Assembly (NCBI GenBank): GCA_003447545.1
Contig: DLYX01000646.1
Location: forward strand, 1 to 8,816
Source of the DNA: Deltaproteobacteria bacterium
Lineage (GTDB): Bacteria > Desulfobacterota > Binatia > UBA12015
DNA length: 8,816 bases
Reading direction: 5' to 3'
Below, piece after piece: positions 1 to 7,095 of this stretch. The position numbers and the translations under genes were made by a program. Each line of letters begins with the position of its first letter. Within the stretch, counting starts at the first letter, position 1. The notes under the pieces were generated by a model that saw only the letters and a program-made list of their open reading frames with translations, ran no database searches and was not told the DNA's origin.

Positions 1-179
1 GCCATATCTAGGGAGCGGGAACTGCCCCGGTGCACCTCCTGCGCAACCTGGATCAGAAGTTCACCAGACTTTCTCTCGATAAATTCCTGCAGGCGCCGCA
101 GCCTCCGATGCCATTATACCCCTTTTCTGACCCCCAGCGTTCCGATCTGGCGATTTATTTACTCGACCGCTTCAGCTGA
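1..179 (+). pseudogene. C-terminal remnant of a c-type cytochrome (partial, in-frame stop)
   Basis: Frame 3 from base 3 ends at TGA 177-179 and reads like the tail of a monohaem cytochrome c domain. It has a GAGTAP segment after the haem site, a KFTRLSLDKFL helix, then PPMPLYPFSD and DLAIYLLDRF. The Met of PPMP (108-110) would be the distal haem ligand. The first bases (xGC CAT) fit the Cys-His that closes a CXXCH haem motif, with the rest lying outside the window. A TAG at 9-11 interrupts the frame just after this Cys-His, so a product could not join the haem motif to the Met ligand. Either the gene has decayed, or the base is a sequencing error and the gene is intact. Alternatively an unrelated upstream gene ends at this TAG. 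A cytochrome of this kind would act in periplasmic electron transfer. The assignment rests on a short pattern only. Confidence 0.42.
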
Positions 180-247
180 GCTTGCAGTCGGCAACAGATT
201 TGGGCACCGTCTCTCCGGGGTTGCCGGCTTCGGTGACCGCGAGCGTG

Positions 248-255
248 GCTGGTGG
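248..255 (+). other. Octamer identical to E. coli Chi (GCTGGTGG)
   Basis: The eight bases match the E. coli Chi recombination hotspot exactly, about 320 bases before recC. Chi sequences are species-specific, and the RecC encoded here differs at several Chi-contact positions, so nothing shows that this octamer is read as Chi in this organism. One chance match in a GC-rich window of this size is not surprising. It also overlaps the G-rich stretch that would serve as ribosome binding site for the small peptide at 268. Confidence 0.15.
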
Positions 256-267
256 GGGGATGTCTGG

Positions 268-387
268 ATGATCTGGGTTCGAACCTTTCGATGGATTCTT
301 GGCGCAGGCTTCCTCCTCTTTGTCGGCCTGACACTGACTCGCGCCCTGGCGCCTGATCTTGCCAACGCGATCCTGACGCTGGCTTAG
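268..387 (+). CDS. Possible 39-residue single-span membrane peptide
   Basis: ATG at 268 is preceded by a G-rich stretch (252-260) at a workable Shine-Dalgarno distance. The frame runs to TAG at 385-387. The peptide has a short basic N-terminus (MIWVRTFR), then one hydrophobic segment of about 20 residues (WILGAGFLLFVGLTLTRAL, residues 9-27), then a mildly hydrophobic tail. This layout fits a small inner-membrane protein. The same frame is open leftward to the window edge without resembling a protein, so the openness is not strong evidence. I do not recognise a family, and codon bias cannot be judged over 39 codons. It may well be chance; no link to recC is implied beyond being on the same strand. 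Confidence 0.2.
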   Translation: MIWVRTFRWILGAGFLLFVGLTLTRALAPDLANAILTLA

Positions 388-574
388 CCCTCGGAACGAT
401 TCTCGTTTCGACCTGCAGATTGGTCGATGCCGCCGTCCGAGAATCAATCGACGGCACCGGCCCGTGCGGGTCCCTGCAGAGTCGTATGCGGAGGCAACGG
501 TTGTCCGCGCCGTATGCTTTCCTGAGTCTGTTAATTGGGGCACGGTAGCCGGAAGAAGTTGAATTGAAGACTGC

Positions 575-3500
575 ATGCTGATCGTTCATCAAAGTAATCG
601 GCTCGAGGAACTCGCGGATGCCCTGGCCGAGTTTTGTCGACCACCCTTGTCGAGCGCTTTCGCCACCGAGCAGGTGGTGGTCCCGAACAACGGAATGGCA
701 CGCTGGCTTTCCCTGCAACTCGCCGATCGGCTGGGTGTTTGCATGAATTTCGAGTTCTCGCTTCCCGCAGCGTTGGTTTGGGAGTTGTGGTCGGCAGTCC
801 TGCCAGGCACGCCTGCTCGGAATGCGTTCAGCGTCGAGGCGATGACCTGGCGATTGTTTGTGGCGCTGGGACAGCTGCCGCTGCAGTCCTCTCCCGCACT
901 GGGGTCCTATCTTTCTGACGCAACCGATTGGCGCCGTTTCGATCTGGCCCGCCGCATCGCGGCCTCCTTCGATCAATATATGGTCTATCGACCGGATATG
1001 TTGCTTGGATGGGAGGCTGGTCGCGAGGTTACCGGCCAACCGGATGAGGGCTGGCAGGCCGGCCTTTGGCGGGGCCTGGTCGCCTCCAACGGCGACCAGC
1101 ATCGTGCTCGACTTCATGAGAGTTTCCTCCGAGCATTATCTTCGGCGGATGGTTTGCCCGAGAGGCTTTCGGTTTTCGGCCTGCCTGCCTTGCCGCCCGC
1201 AGTCTTTGACGTCCTGCGCGCGACTGCTGACTGGGTCGATGTGCATATTTTTCTGGTGAACCCCTGCCGGGCCTACTGGCTGGAATCCTTGCCGGACCGC
1301 ACAATCGCAAAAATTGCGGGTGATCGAGATCCGGCAGAGCTTTATCTGGAATCGGGCAACGCGCTGCTGGCATCCCTGGGGGGGCAGGGCCGCGATTTTC
1401 TGGCCATGGTCCTCGAGCAGGAGTGTCCCCAGAGTGATACTTTCCGTGACCCGGAATCACACTCGCTTCTCGGATTTCTCCAAGCGGATATTCTCGATCT
1501 CCAGCAGCCGGGAAACGATGGTTTGCCGCAACATGAGGTCGCGGTCTCGGATACCAGCGTCCAGGTGCGGGGCTCCTACAGCCGGATGAGAGAGGTCGAG
1601 GCCTTGCAGGATTATTTGCTGCAATGCTTTGCCGACAATCCCGATCTCGACCCTTCGGATGTCCGAGTCATGGTCCCGACGATCGATGAGTATGCACCGA
1701 TGATCGAGGCGGTTTTCGGGAATGTACCCGAGGCGCGTCGGATTCCCTTTGCGATTGCCGACCTCGGCGCACGTTTGGAAAGTCCGATCATCGATGCCTT
1801 TGTCGGCCTGCTCGAGCTTCCCGGCGGCAGATTCGATGCGCCCTCGGTTCTTGCCCTGCTTGAGGTGGAGGCGATTCGCGAGCGGTTCGATCTTGCCGAG
1901 GACGACCTGCCGCAGGTCACGTCGTGGATTCGGGAGGCGGGTATTCGCTGGGGAATTGATGAGGTGGATCGAGCGACGCGCGACCTTCCCGCGGTGCCCG
2001 AAAACACGTGGCGTTTCGGCCTGGACCGCATGATGCTCGGATACGCGATGGCTGGCTCCGGGCGCGAGCTTTTCGCCGGGGTGCTTCCCGCGGAGGGGGT
2101 CGAGGGAAACGATGCGCGGGCCATGGGACAGGTGCAGGCCTTTGCTGCCGCGGTCATGGCACTCGCGGATGACTTGAAGGGCGAGCGATCACTGGCGTCG
2201 TGGTGCGATCAATTGGAAGTCCTTCTGGAAGATTTTTTCACAGCGGACGAGAATTCGGATGAAATGAGCGCGATCCGGGAAGCCATCGAATGCGTGCGCA
2301 AGCAAGCAGTCGATGCGGCTTTCAGTGATGCGATCTCGCTGGATGTGGTTCGCGAGGCCCTCGGGAGCCAGTTGGCCGCACCTGGAGCGGCATGGGCATT
2401 TTTCAGCGGCCGGGTGACTTTTTGCACGCTGGTTCCAATGCGAAGCGTTCCGGCGCGAATCGTCTGCCTTCTGGGGCTTAATGATGGTGAGTTTCCCCGC
2501 TCCGATCGGCCACCGAGTTTTGATTTGATGGCAGATGATTTTCGGCGCGGTGATCGCGCCCGGCGCGAAGATGATCGCTATCTTTTTCTCGAGGCCGTTC
2601 TGTCGGCGCGCGATGCGATTTACCTCAGCCACGTCTCTCGATCTCCGCGAGACAATTCGGAGTTACCTCCATCCGTTCTGCTCGCAGAATTCGAAGATGC
2701 GATCGCTGCCGGATTTCTTGTCGAAGGAAGCGACAAGCCGCCGGTGGTTCGGAAAGAGCATCGCTTGCAGGCCTTCAGCCCTCGCTATTTCTCGCCGGCG
2801 GGCGGATATTTCAGTTATCGCGAGGACCTTGCGGCGGCACTGAACGAGCATCAGGAGTTGCCGACAGCGAAGCGGTTTCTGACCGAGTCGCTGCCGGAAC
2901 CCGACTCCGAATGGCGCACCGTCAGCGTGGCCCGACTGGCGAGATTTTTTCGCTCTCCGGGAAAGTTTTTTTTGCAGGAACGTTTGGGCATTCGTCTGGA
3001 CGAGGCAGAGGCTTCGGTGCCGTCAACGGAGACCTTCGTGTTTGATGCTCTGCAAAAATGGCAACTCCGCGCACGGGTGGTTGCCGAAGGTGCATCGGAT
3101 GAGAGTGCCGATGGCCTTGCGCGTTTGATGCGTGCCTCCGGTGAGTTGCCGCATGGAGCGGCGGGCCCGGTGATTGTGACGGGTATGCACCAGGACCTTT
3201 CGAGCTTTCTGAGTCGCGTCGACGAGGCCCGGCCTGCAGGCGTGCCGGTTGCTCGGTCGGTGGATCTCCGTATCGGTGAATTTCGCGTGTTGGGTGAAGT
3301 CGAGCAGGTTTATGGAAGCGAATATTTCGTGGTTACCGCTGGGCGCTCGAACGGTAGCGGCAAGTTCAAATTCGACGAACGCGATCTGATTGAGGTCTGG
3401 ATTCGCCATCTCGTTCTTTCTGCGAGTGGCCTCCCCCTGCGTACTCGCTGCATGGCACCCGATGAGGATTTCTGGCTGGGTGAGGAGCCCGAAGCCAAAG

Positions 3501-3805
3501 AGCTGCTTGAGGATCTATTGGGATTTTATTGGGAAGGTCTGCGACAACCAAAGACGCTGTTCCCGCGATTGGCCCCCAAGTTCTTCAGCAATAGAATCAA
3601 GGATCCTGTGAAGAGCTCACGCTCGGCTTTCGTGAATAGTTTCGGGAAAAGCGGCGAATGGGATCGTTCGCCCGAGTATCAACTGCTCTGGCCCGAGGGT
3701 GCTGATGCCCTGAATGATGAATTTGCGGAAAACTCTTGCCGCCTTTGGGGACCGATCCTCGCCAGGCGCGAAGAAATCAAGAAGCCGCGAGGCGGGAAGA
3801 AATGA
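575..3805 (+). CDS. recC: RecBCD exonuclease V subunit RecC (gamma chain)
   Basis: RecC is the scaffold of RecBCD. It splits the duplex with its pin, channels the strands to RecB and RecD, and scans the 3' strand for Chi. The 1076 residues compare with about 1122 in E. coli. Family landmarks in order: MLIVHQSNRLEEL at the N-terminus; NNGMARWL (38-45), where a helicase would have Walker A but there is no GKT; SFDQYMVYRP (131-140); REVEAL (339-344); GIRWGID (456-462); TWRFGL (478-483); TLVPMRSVP followed by LNDGEFPR (618-641); RGDRARREDDRYLFLEA (from 658). The C-terminal nuclease-like fold (about 783-1076) includes VARLARFFRSPGKFF and ASGELPHGA and shows no DYK motif. Motor and nuclease are therefore inactive, as in known RecC. 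Start 575 matches the family N-terminus, although only a weak GAAGA lies five bases upstream. The stop overlaps the recB start. Homopolymers T6 (2945-2950) and T8 (2966-2973) lie in frame. Confidence 0.97.
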   Translation: MLIVHQSNRLEELADALAEFCRPPLSSAFATEQVVVPNNGMARWLSLQLADRLGVCMNFEFSLPAALVWELWSAVLPGTPARNAFSVEAMTWRLFVALGQLPLQSSPALGSYLSDATDWRRFDLARRIAASFDQYMVYRPDMLLGWEAGREVTGQPDEGWQAGLWRGLVASNGDQHRARLHESFLRALSSADGLPERLSVFGLPALPPAVFDVLRATADWVDVHIFLVNPCRAYWLESLPDRTIAKIAGDRDPAELYLESGNALLASLGGQGRDFLAMVLEQECPQSDTFRDPESHSLLGFLQADILDLQQPGNDGLPQHEVAVSDTSVQVRGSYSRMREVEALQDYLLQCFADNPDLDPSDVRVMVPTIDEYAPMIEAVFGNVPEARRIPFAIADLGARLESPIIDAFVGLLELPGGRFDAPSVLALLEVEAIRERFDLAEDDLPQVTSWIREAGIRWGIDEVDRATRDLPAVPENTWRFGLDRMMLGYAMAGSGRELFAGVLPAEGVEGNDARAMGQVQAFAAAVMALADDLKGERSLASWCDQLEVLLEDFFTADENSDEMSAIREAIECVRKQAVDAAFSDAISLDVVREALGSQLAAPGAAWAFFSGRVTFCTLVPMRSVPARIVCLLGLNDGEFPRSDRPPSFDLMADDFRRGDRARREDDRYLFLEAVLSARDAIYLSHVSRSPRDNSELPPSVLLAEFEDAIAAGFLVEGSDKPPVVRKEHRLQAFSPRYFSPAGGYFSYREDLAAALNEHQELPTAKRFLTESLPEPDSEWRTVSVARLARFFRSPGKFFLQERLGIRLDEAEASVPSTETFVFDALQKWQLRARVVAEGASDESADGLARLMRASGELPHGAAGPVIVTGMHQDLSSFLSRVDEARPAGVPVARSVDLRIGEFRVLGEVEQVYGSEYFVVTAGRSNGSGKFKFDERDLIEVWIRHLVLSASGLPLRTRCMAPDEDFWLGEEPEAKELLEDLLGFYWEGLRQPKTLFPRLAPKFFSNRIKDPVKSSRSAFVNSFGKSGEWDRSPEYQLLWPEGADALNDEFAENSCRLWGPILARREEIKKPRGGKK
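3790..3805 (+). promoter_or_regulatory. recB ribosome binding region and ATGA stop-start overlap with recC
   Basis: The recB ATG (3802-3804) shares bases with the recC TGA stop (3803-3805). A purine-rich run with AGG at 3790-3792 and GGGAAG at 3794-3799 lies just upstream and can serve as ribosome binding site. This arrangement favours re-initiation by ribosomes finishing recC, which would help balance subunit amounts. It also supports choosing ATG 3802 over the in-frame ATG at 3736, which lies inside recC and would add 22 residues that do not resemble a RecB N-terminus. Confidence 0.7.
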
Positions 3806-6800
3806 ATCAGTCGACCAATAGACTGGATCTATTTTCTGTTCCCTTGCGCGGCACACAGGCCATCGAAGCCAGCGCGGGTACAGGAAAGACATGGACCATC
3901 ACCGGGCTGTATATCCGTCTTTTGCTCGAAGAGAGCCTCGAGGTTTCCCAAATCCTGGTTGTGACTTATACCAAGGCAGCGACGGCCGAGTTACGGACAC
4001 GCATACGTGGGCGATTGGTCGAGGTAGCTGCTGCGTTGGCCGGGGGGACAATCTCTGACGAGTTCTGCCGACGTCTTGTCGAGAGTATCTCCGATCCTCG
4101 CCGAGCACGACTTCTTTGTGAGCGAGCCTTGCGCCAGCTTGATGAGGCCTCGGTATTTACGATCCACGGTTTTTGCCAACGTGCACTGGAGGATGCGGCT
4201 TTCGAGAGCGGCTCGCCCTTCGCTTCGGAAATGATTCAGGATCAATCCGTCTGGATTCGGGAATGTGTCGAGGATTTCTGGAGGCGTTCCGTACAGAATC
4301 GCGATCCCTCGTTTCTCCAATACCTGCTGGAGGAGAAGAAATACTCTCCTGAAAAGTTGGCTCAGGACGTCAGGCAGTGGATGGGACGGCCTTATTTCGA
4401 GATTCTTCTTCCCGAGAAAGGCGACGGTTCGGATGAGGCTGACGGCACTGATGGCTCTGGGGATTCCCGGGAGTTTGAGTTGCGGACTCTGCGGGCAGAG
4501 CTTCTTGCCTGGCTGGAAAAGGAATTACCTCGACGTAAAGCTGAGCATCGCCAACTGTATTTTGACGACCTTTTGTTGAATTTACGCAAAGCGCTGGTCG
4601 AGGGGCCGCGCAGCGGTCCTTTGGCCAAGCGCATTCGCCATCGGTTTCGGGCAGCTCTGATTGATGAGTTTCAGGATACAGATCCGATCCAGTACGAGAT
4701 ATTCTCGCAAGTTTATGGCGGCCGCGAGGAACCTGTATTTCTTGTGGGGGACCCGAAGCAGGCCATCTATGGTTTTCGCGGGGCTGATATTTTCGCCTAT
4801 CTCGGCGCTCGTGAAGCAGCTGCAGCTCGGCATTCGCTGGAGGAAAACTGGCGGACAGATCCGGCGCTGATTCGCGGTGTGAACACTCTTTTTTCGGCTG
4901 TTGAGAATCCCTTTGTTTTCCCCGAAATCGAATTTCATCCGGCGAGCCCTGCAGCCCGTCCGCATCCGGAGGTTCGGTTGGGTGGCCTGGAAGAAAACCC
5001 GCTGCGAATCTGGTTTGCAGACCGGGAAGAGGGGGCTACGAAGTTGCTGACCGCGGGGGAGACGGAACGTCAGGTTGTCGATGCGACGGCTGATGAGATC
5101 GCACGACTCCTTTCGCTTGGTGCCGAAGGGAAAGCTCGAATCGGGACAGAGAGTGTTCGGGGTCGTAACATCGCGGTTCTGGTCCAGAATCATATGCAGG
5201 CCGAGCTGATTCGTGCAGCTCTTGCGCGAAGGCGTATCGCGAGTGTTCGCAAGGGGAGTGGAAGTGTCTTTGATACGCGGGAGGCAGCTGATCTCGAGCG
5301 GGTGCTCCTGGCGATCGCCGACCCGACACGGGAGCGGCGCATTCGAGCCGCATTGGCGACCGTCTATCATGGGTTTGATGCCGCCAGAATCTACGCAATC
5401 GCACAGACCGAAACTGAGTGGGACGAGCTTCAGGAACATTTTCGGCAACTGCGGGAGCAATATTCTCGCGACGGAGTCGCGGCCATGCTGGCATCCTGGC
5501 TGGAGGAGAACCGGGTCGTAGCCCGACTTCTGTCCGGCGAGGATGGTGATCGTGCGCTGACAAATCTTTTTCATCTGCTGGAATTGCTTCGGACGGAAGG
5601 GCGTCGCCAGCGCCAGGGTATGGACCGGTTGCTTGCCTGGTTCGCGGACCATCGCCAGCAGGCCACCGACAAGGAAAAGGGAGGACAGCCATCGGACGAG
5701 CTGATTCTGCGCCTGGAGTCGGATGAGAACCTGGTCGAGATTTCGACAATTCACGCGTGCAAGGGGCTCGAGTACGATATCGTCTTTTGTCCATTCACCT
5801 ACAAGGTGCCGGCACGGAAAATCGAGGAGGTTTTCGACTTTCATGATCCGGAGTCCGACTGGCGGCCAACGCTGGATCTGGGTAGTCCGGCGCGAGAAGC
5901 GAATGGATTGCAACATGTACGAGAGGAATTGGCGAATCGTCTCCGACTGCTTTACGTGGCGCTGACACGGGCACGACATCTTTGTGTCTGCACATGGGGC
6001 GCGGTGAAAAACGGCGATGAGTCGGCTCTCGGCTGGCTTCTTTTGCCGCATGATGACGATGGTGTTTCTTCGGGTGCGCTTGACCGCTCCGACGAGGAAT
6101 TCCTGTCCGACCTGACCAACCTGGAAAGTGCCTCGGATGGCGCGATCGCGATCGAACGGCTCTCGGGGCGAGAGGCCACCGGTGCAGTTCCCCTGACGCG
6201 ATTGCCGCAGGGGCAAACCTTCACTGCCCGGCATTTATCGCGTTCGGTCAGAGCGACGAGGTGGACGACCAGCTTCTCCGCACTGACCGCTGGCCGTGCC
6301 GCAGAGCGCAGGGACTATGACCCCCTTTTGCCGGGCGAGCGACCCGTATCGCCGGCTGATGGCAAGGATATCTTTTCCTTTCCCAGAGGCGCGACGCCCG
6401 GAGTCTGTCTCCATCAGATCTTTGAAACCATTGATTTTCGAGAGCAGGATCCGCAGGTCCGGGGTGCCGTGATCGAGAAGGCGCTGGAGACCTTCCACTT
6501 TTCCTCGGAATGGCGCGATCCTGTAATGAGCATGGTCCGCGATGTTTTGGGGACCGCTCTCGAGCCTGACGGGCATGTCCGCCTTGTCGATGTGCCGCGT
6601 TCCCGGCGCCTCGATGAAGTCGAGTTCTATTATCCGGCGAAAACCATGACGCTTCCGGACTTGAATGCTCTTTTGCAGAGGCACGACCAGCCTCGCCTGG
6701 GGCGTAGTGCACGCGATGGTGATTTACCGACACCGCTCACACAGGGATACGTCAAGGGATTTATCGATCTGGTGTTCGAAGCGGAGGGGCGCTTCTATCT

Positions 6801-7095
6801 GGTGGACTATAAATCAAACTGGTTGGGGGGAAGCCTTGAGGATTACGCTCAGGAGCGTCTCCCGTCGGCGATGGAGGAGCACCTCTATACCTTCCAGTAT
6901 CTGACCTATGCGATCGCGGTCCACCGGATGCTGCAGCAGCGGATTCCGGGCTACGACTACGATCGGCATTTCGGCGGCGTCCGGTATTTATTCTTGCGCG
7001 GCATTCGTCCGGAAGCCGGTCTGCAATCCGGAATCTTTGCCACCAGGCCTGCGCGTGGTCTGATTGAGGAATTCGATGAACTTCTCGGACACTGA
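3802..7095 (+). CDS. recB: RecBCD exonuclease V subunit RecB, 3'-5' helicase and nuclease
   Basis: RecB is the SF1A (UvrD-like) motor that moves 3'-5' and carries the nuclease of the complex. With ATG 3802 it has 1097 residues; E. coli RecB has 1180. Helicase motifs seen: Walker A EASAGTGKT (22-30); Ia VVTYTKAATAELR (53-65); FTIHGFCQ (119-126); DEFQDTDP (288-295); VGDPKQAIYGFRGADIF (315-331); NWRT (349-352); TIHACKGLEY (649-658); LRLLYVALTR (714-723). The C-terminal nuclease has PGVCLHQIFE with His871, GFIDLVF with Asp989, and DYKSNW with Asp1002 and Lys1004. The 13- and 2-residue spacing equals that of the E. coli D1067/D1080/K1082 site, so the nuclease should be active. The segment between FTIHGF and DEFQD is about 90 residues shorter than in E. 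coli and holds an Asp/Gly/Ser-rich linker (207-222). Motif V reads HACKG where HKSKG occurs in E. coli. It overlaps recC by 4 bases and recD by 20. Confidence 0.98.
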   Translation: MNQSTNRLDLFSVPLRGTQAIEASAGTGKTWTITGLYIRLLLEESLEVSQILVVTYTKAATAELRTRIRGRLVEVAAALAGGTISDEFCRRLVESISDPRRARLLCERALRQLDEASVFTIHGFCQRALEDAAFESGSPFASEMIQDQSVWIRECVEDFWRRSVQNRDPSFLQYLLEEKKYSPEKLAQDVRQWMGRPYFEILLPEKGDGSDEADGTDGSGDSREFELRTLRAELLAWLEKELPRRKAEHRQLYFDDLLLNLRKALVEGPRSGPLAKRIRHRFRAALIDEFQDTDPIQYEIFSQVYGGREEPVFLVGDPKQAIYGFRGADIFAYLGAREAAAARHSLEENWRTDPALIRGVNTLFSAVENPFVFPEIEFHPASPAARPHPEVRLGGLEENPLRIWFADREEGATKLLTAGETERQVVDATADEIARLLSLGAEGKARIGTESVRGRNIAVLVQNHMQAELIRAALARRRIASVRKGSGSVFDTREAADLERVLLAIADPTRERRIRAALATVYHGFDAARIYAIAQTETEWDELQEHFRQLREQYSRDGVAAMLASWLEENRVVARLLSGEDGDRALTNLFHLLELLRTEGRRQRQGMDRLLAWFADHRQQATDKEKGGQPSDELILRLESDENLVEISTIHACKGLEYDIVFCPFTYKVPARKIEEVFDFHDPESDWRPTLDLGSPAREANGLQHVREELANRLRLLYVALTRARHLCVCTWGAVKNGDESALGWLLLPHDDDGVSSGALDRSDEEFLSDLTNLESASDGAIAIERLSGREATGAVPLTRLPQGQTFTARHLSRSVRATRWTTSFSALTAGRAAERRDYDPLLPGERPVSPADGKDIFSFPRGATPGVCLHQIFETIDFREQDPQVRGAVIEKALETFHFSSEWRDPVMSMVRDVLGTALEPDGHVRLVDVPRSRRLDEVEFYYPAKTMTLPDLNALLQRHDQPRLGRSARDGDLPTPLTQGYVKGFIDLVFEAEGRFYLVDYKSNWLGGSLEDYAQERLPSAMEEHLYTFQYLTYAIAVHRMLQQRIPGYDYDRHFGGVRYLFLRGIRPEAGLQSGIFATRPARGLIEEFDELLGH
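7065..7095 (+). promoter_or_regulatory. recD ribosome binding site inside the recB 3' end
   Basis: TGAGGA at 7065-7070 sits five bases before the recD ATG (7076-7078) and is a good Shine-Dalgarno match. The recD start lies 20 bases before the end of the recB stop codon (7093-7095), so the genes overlap in different frames. Ribosomes completing recB would end just past this start, which suggests translational coupling. The site decides the recD start: it is the best-placed ATG, and the downstream frame shows RecD homology with no earlier candidate needed. Confidence 0.7.

Larger units (their letters stand above)
180..574. other. Largely non-coding stretch upstream of recC
   Basis: These 395 bases separate the cytochrome-like tail from recC. 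Apart from the weak 39-codon candidate at 268-387, I see no convincing gene on either strand. Open frames on the minus strand here give Arg/Pro/Gln-rich translations of the kind produced by GC-rich shadow frames. A perfect 6-bp inverted repeat (GCCGTC at 432-437, GACGGC at 450-455) has a 12-base loop and no following T tract, so it is not a convincing terminator. The recC promoter should lie here or further upstream. I could not find a -35/-10 pair with good matches and spacing; TTGTCC at 501-506 has no matching -10 box at 17 bases. Confidence 0.5.

Noticed and set aside
432..455. Inverted repeat GCCGTC/GACGGC as a terminator or operator
   Set aside because: The stem is only six bases with a 12-base loop and no T tract follows; a repeat this short is expected by chance in GC-rich DNA.
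501..529. TTGTCC as the -35 box of a recC promoter
   Set aside because: At the usual 16-18 base spacing no TATAAT-like box follows, so a promoter cannot be supported.
155..1117. 320-codon open frame on the minus strand reaching from recC into the upstream gap
   Set aside because: Most of it is antisense to the conserved recC N-terminus, and the part in the gap is a basic, Pro/Arg/Gln-rich translation without domain features or a clear ribosome binding site.
3736..3801. Earlier in-frame ATG giving RecB 22 extra N-terminal residues
   Set aside because: The extension lies inside the recC coding region and does not resemble a RecB N-terminus. ATG 3802 has a ribosome-binding stretch, overlaps the recC stop, and puts Walker A at residue 22, close to its usual position.
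4582..6234. 550-codon open frame on the minus strand, antisense to recB
   Set aside because: It lies wholly inside a recB region with intact helicase motifs. Its translation is rich in Arg, Gln, Pro and Cys with no recognisable domain, as expected from a shadow of a GC-rich gene.
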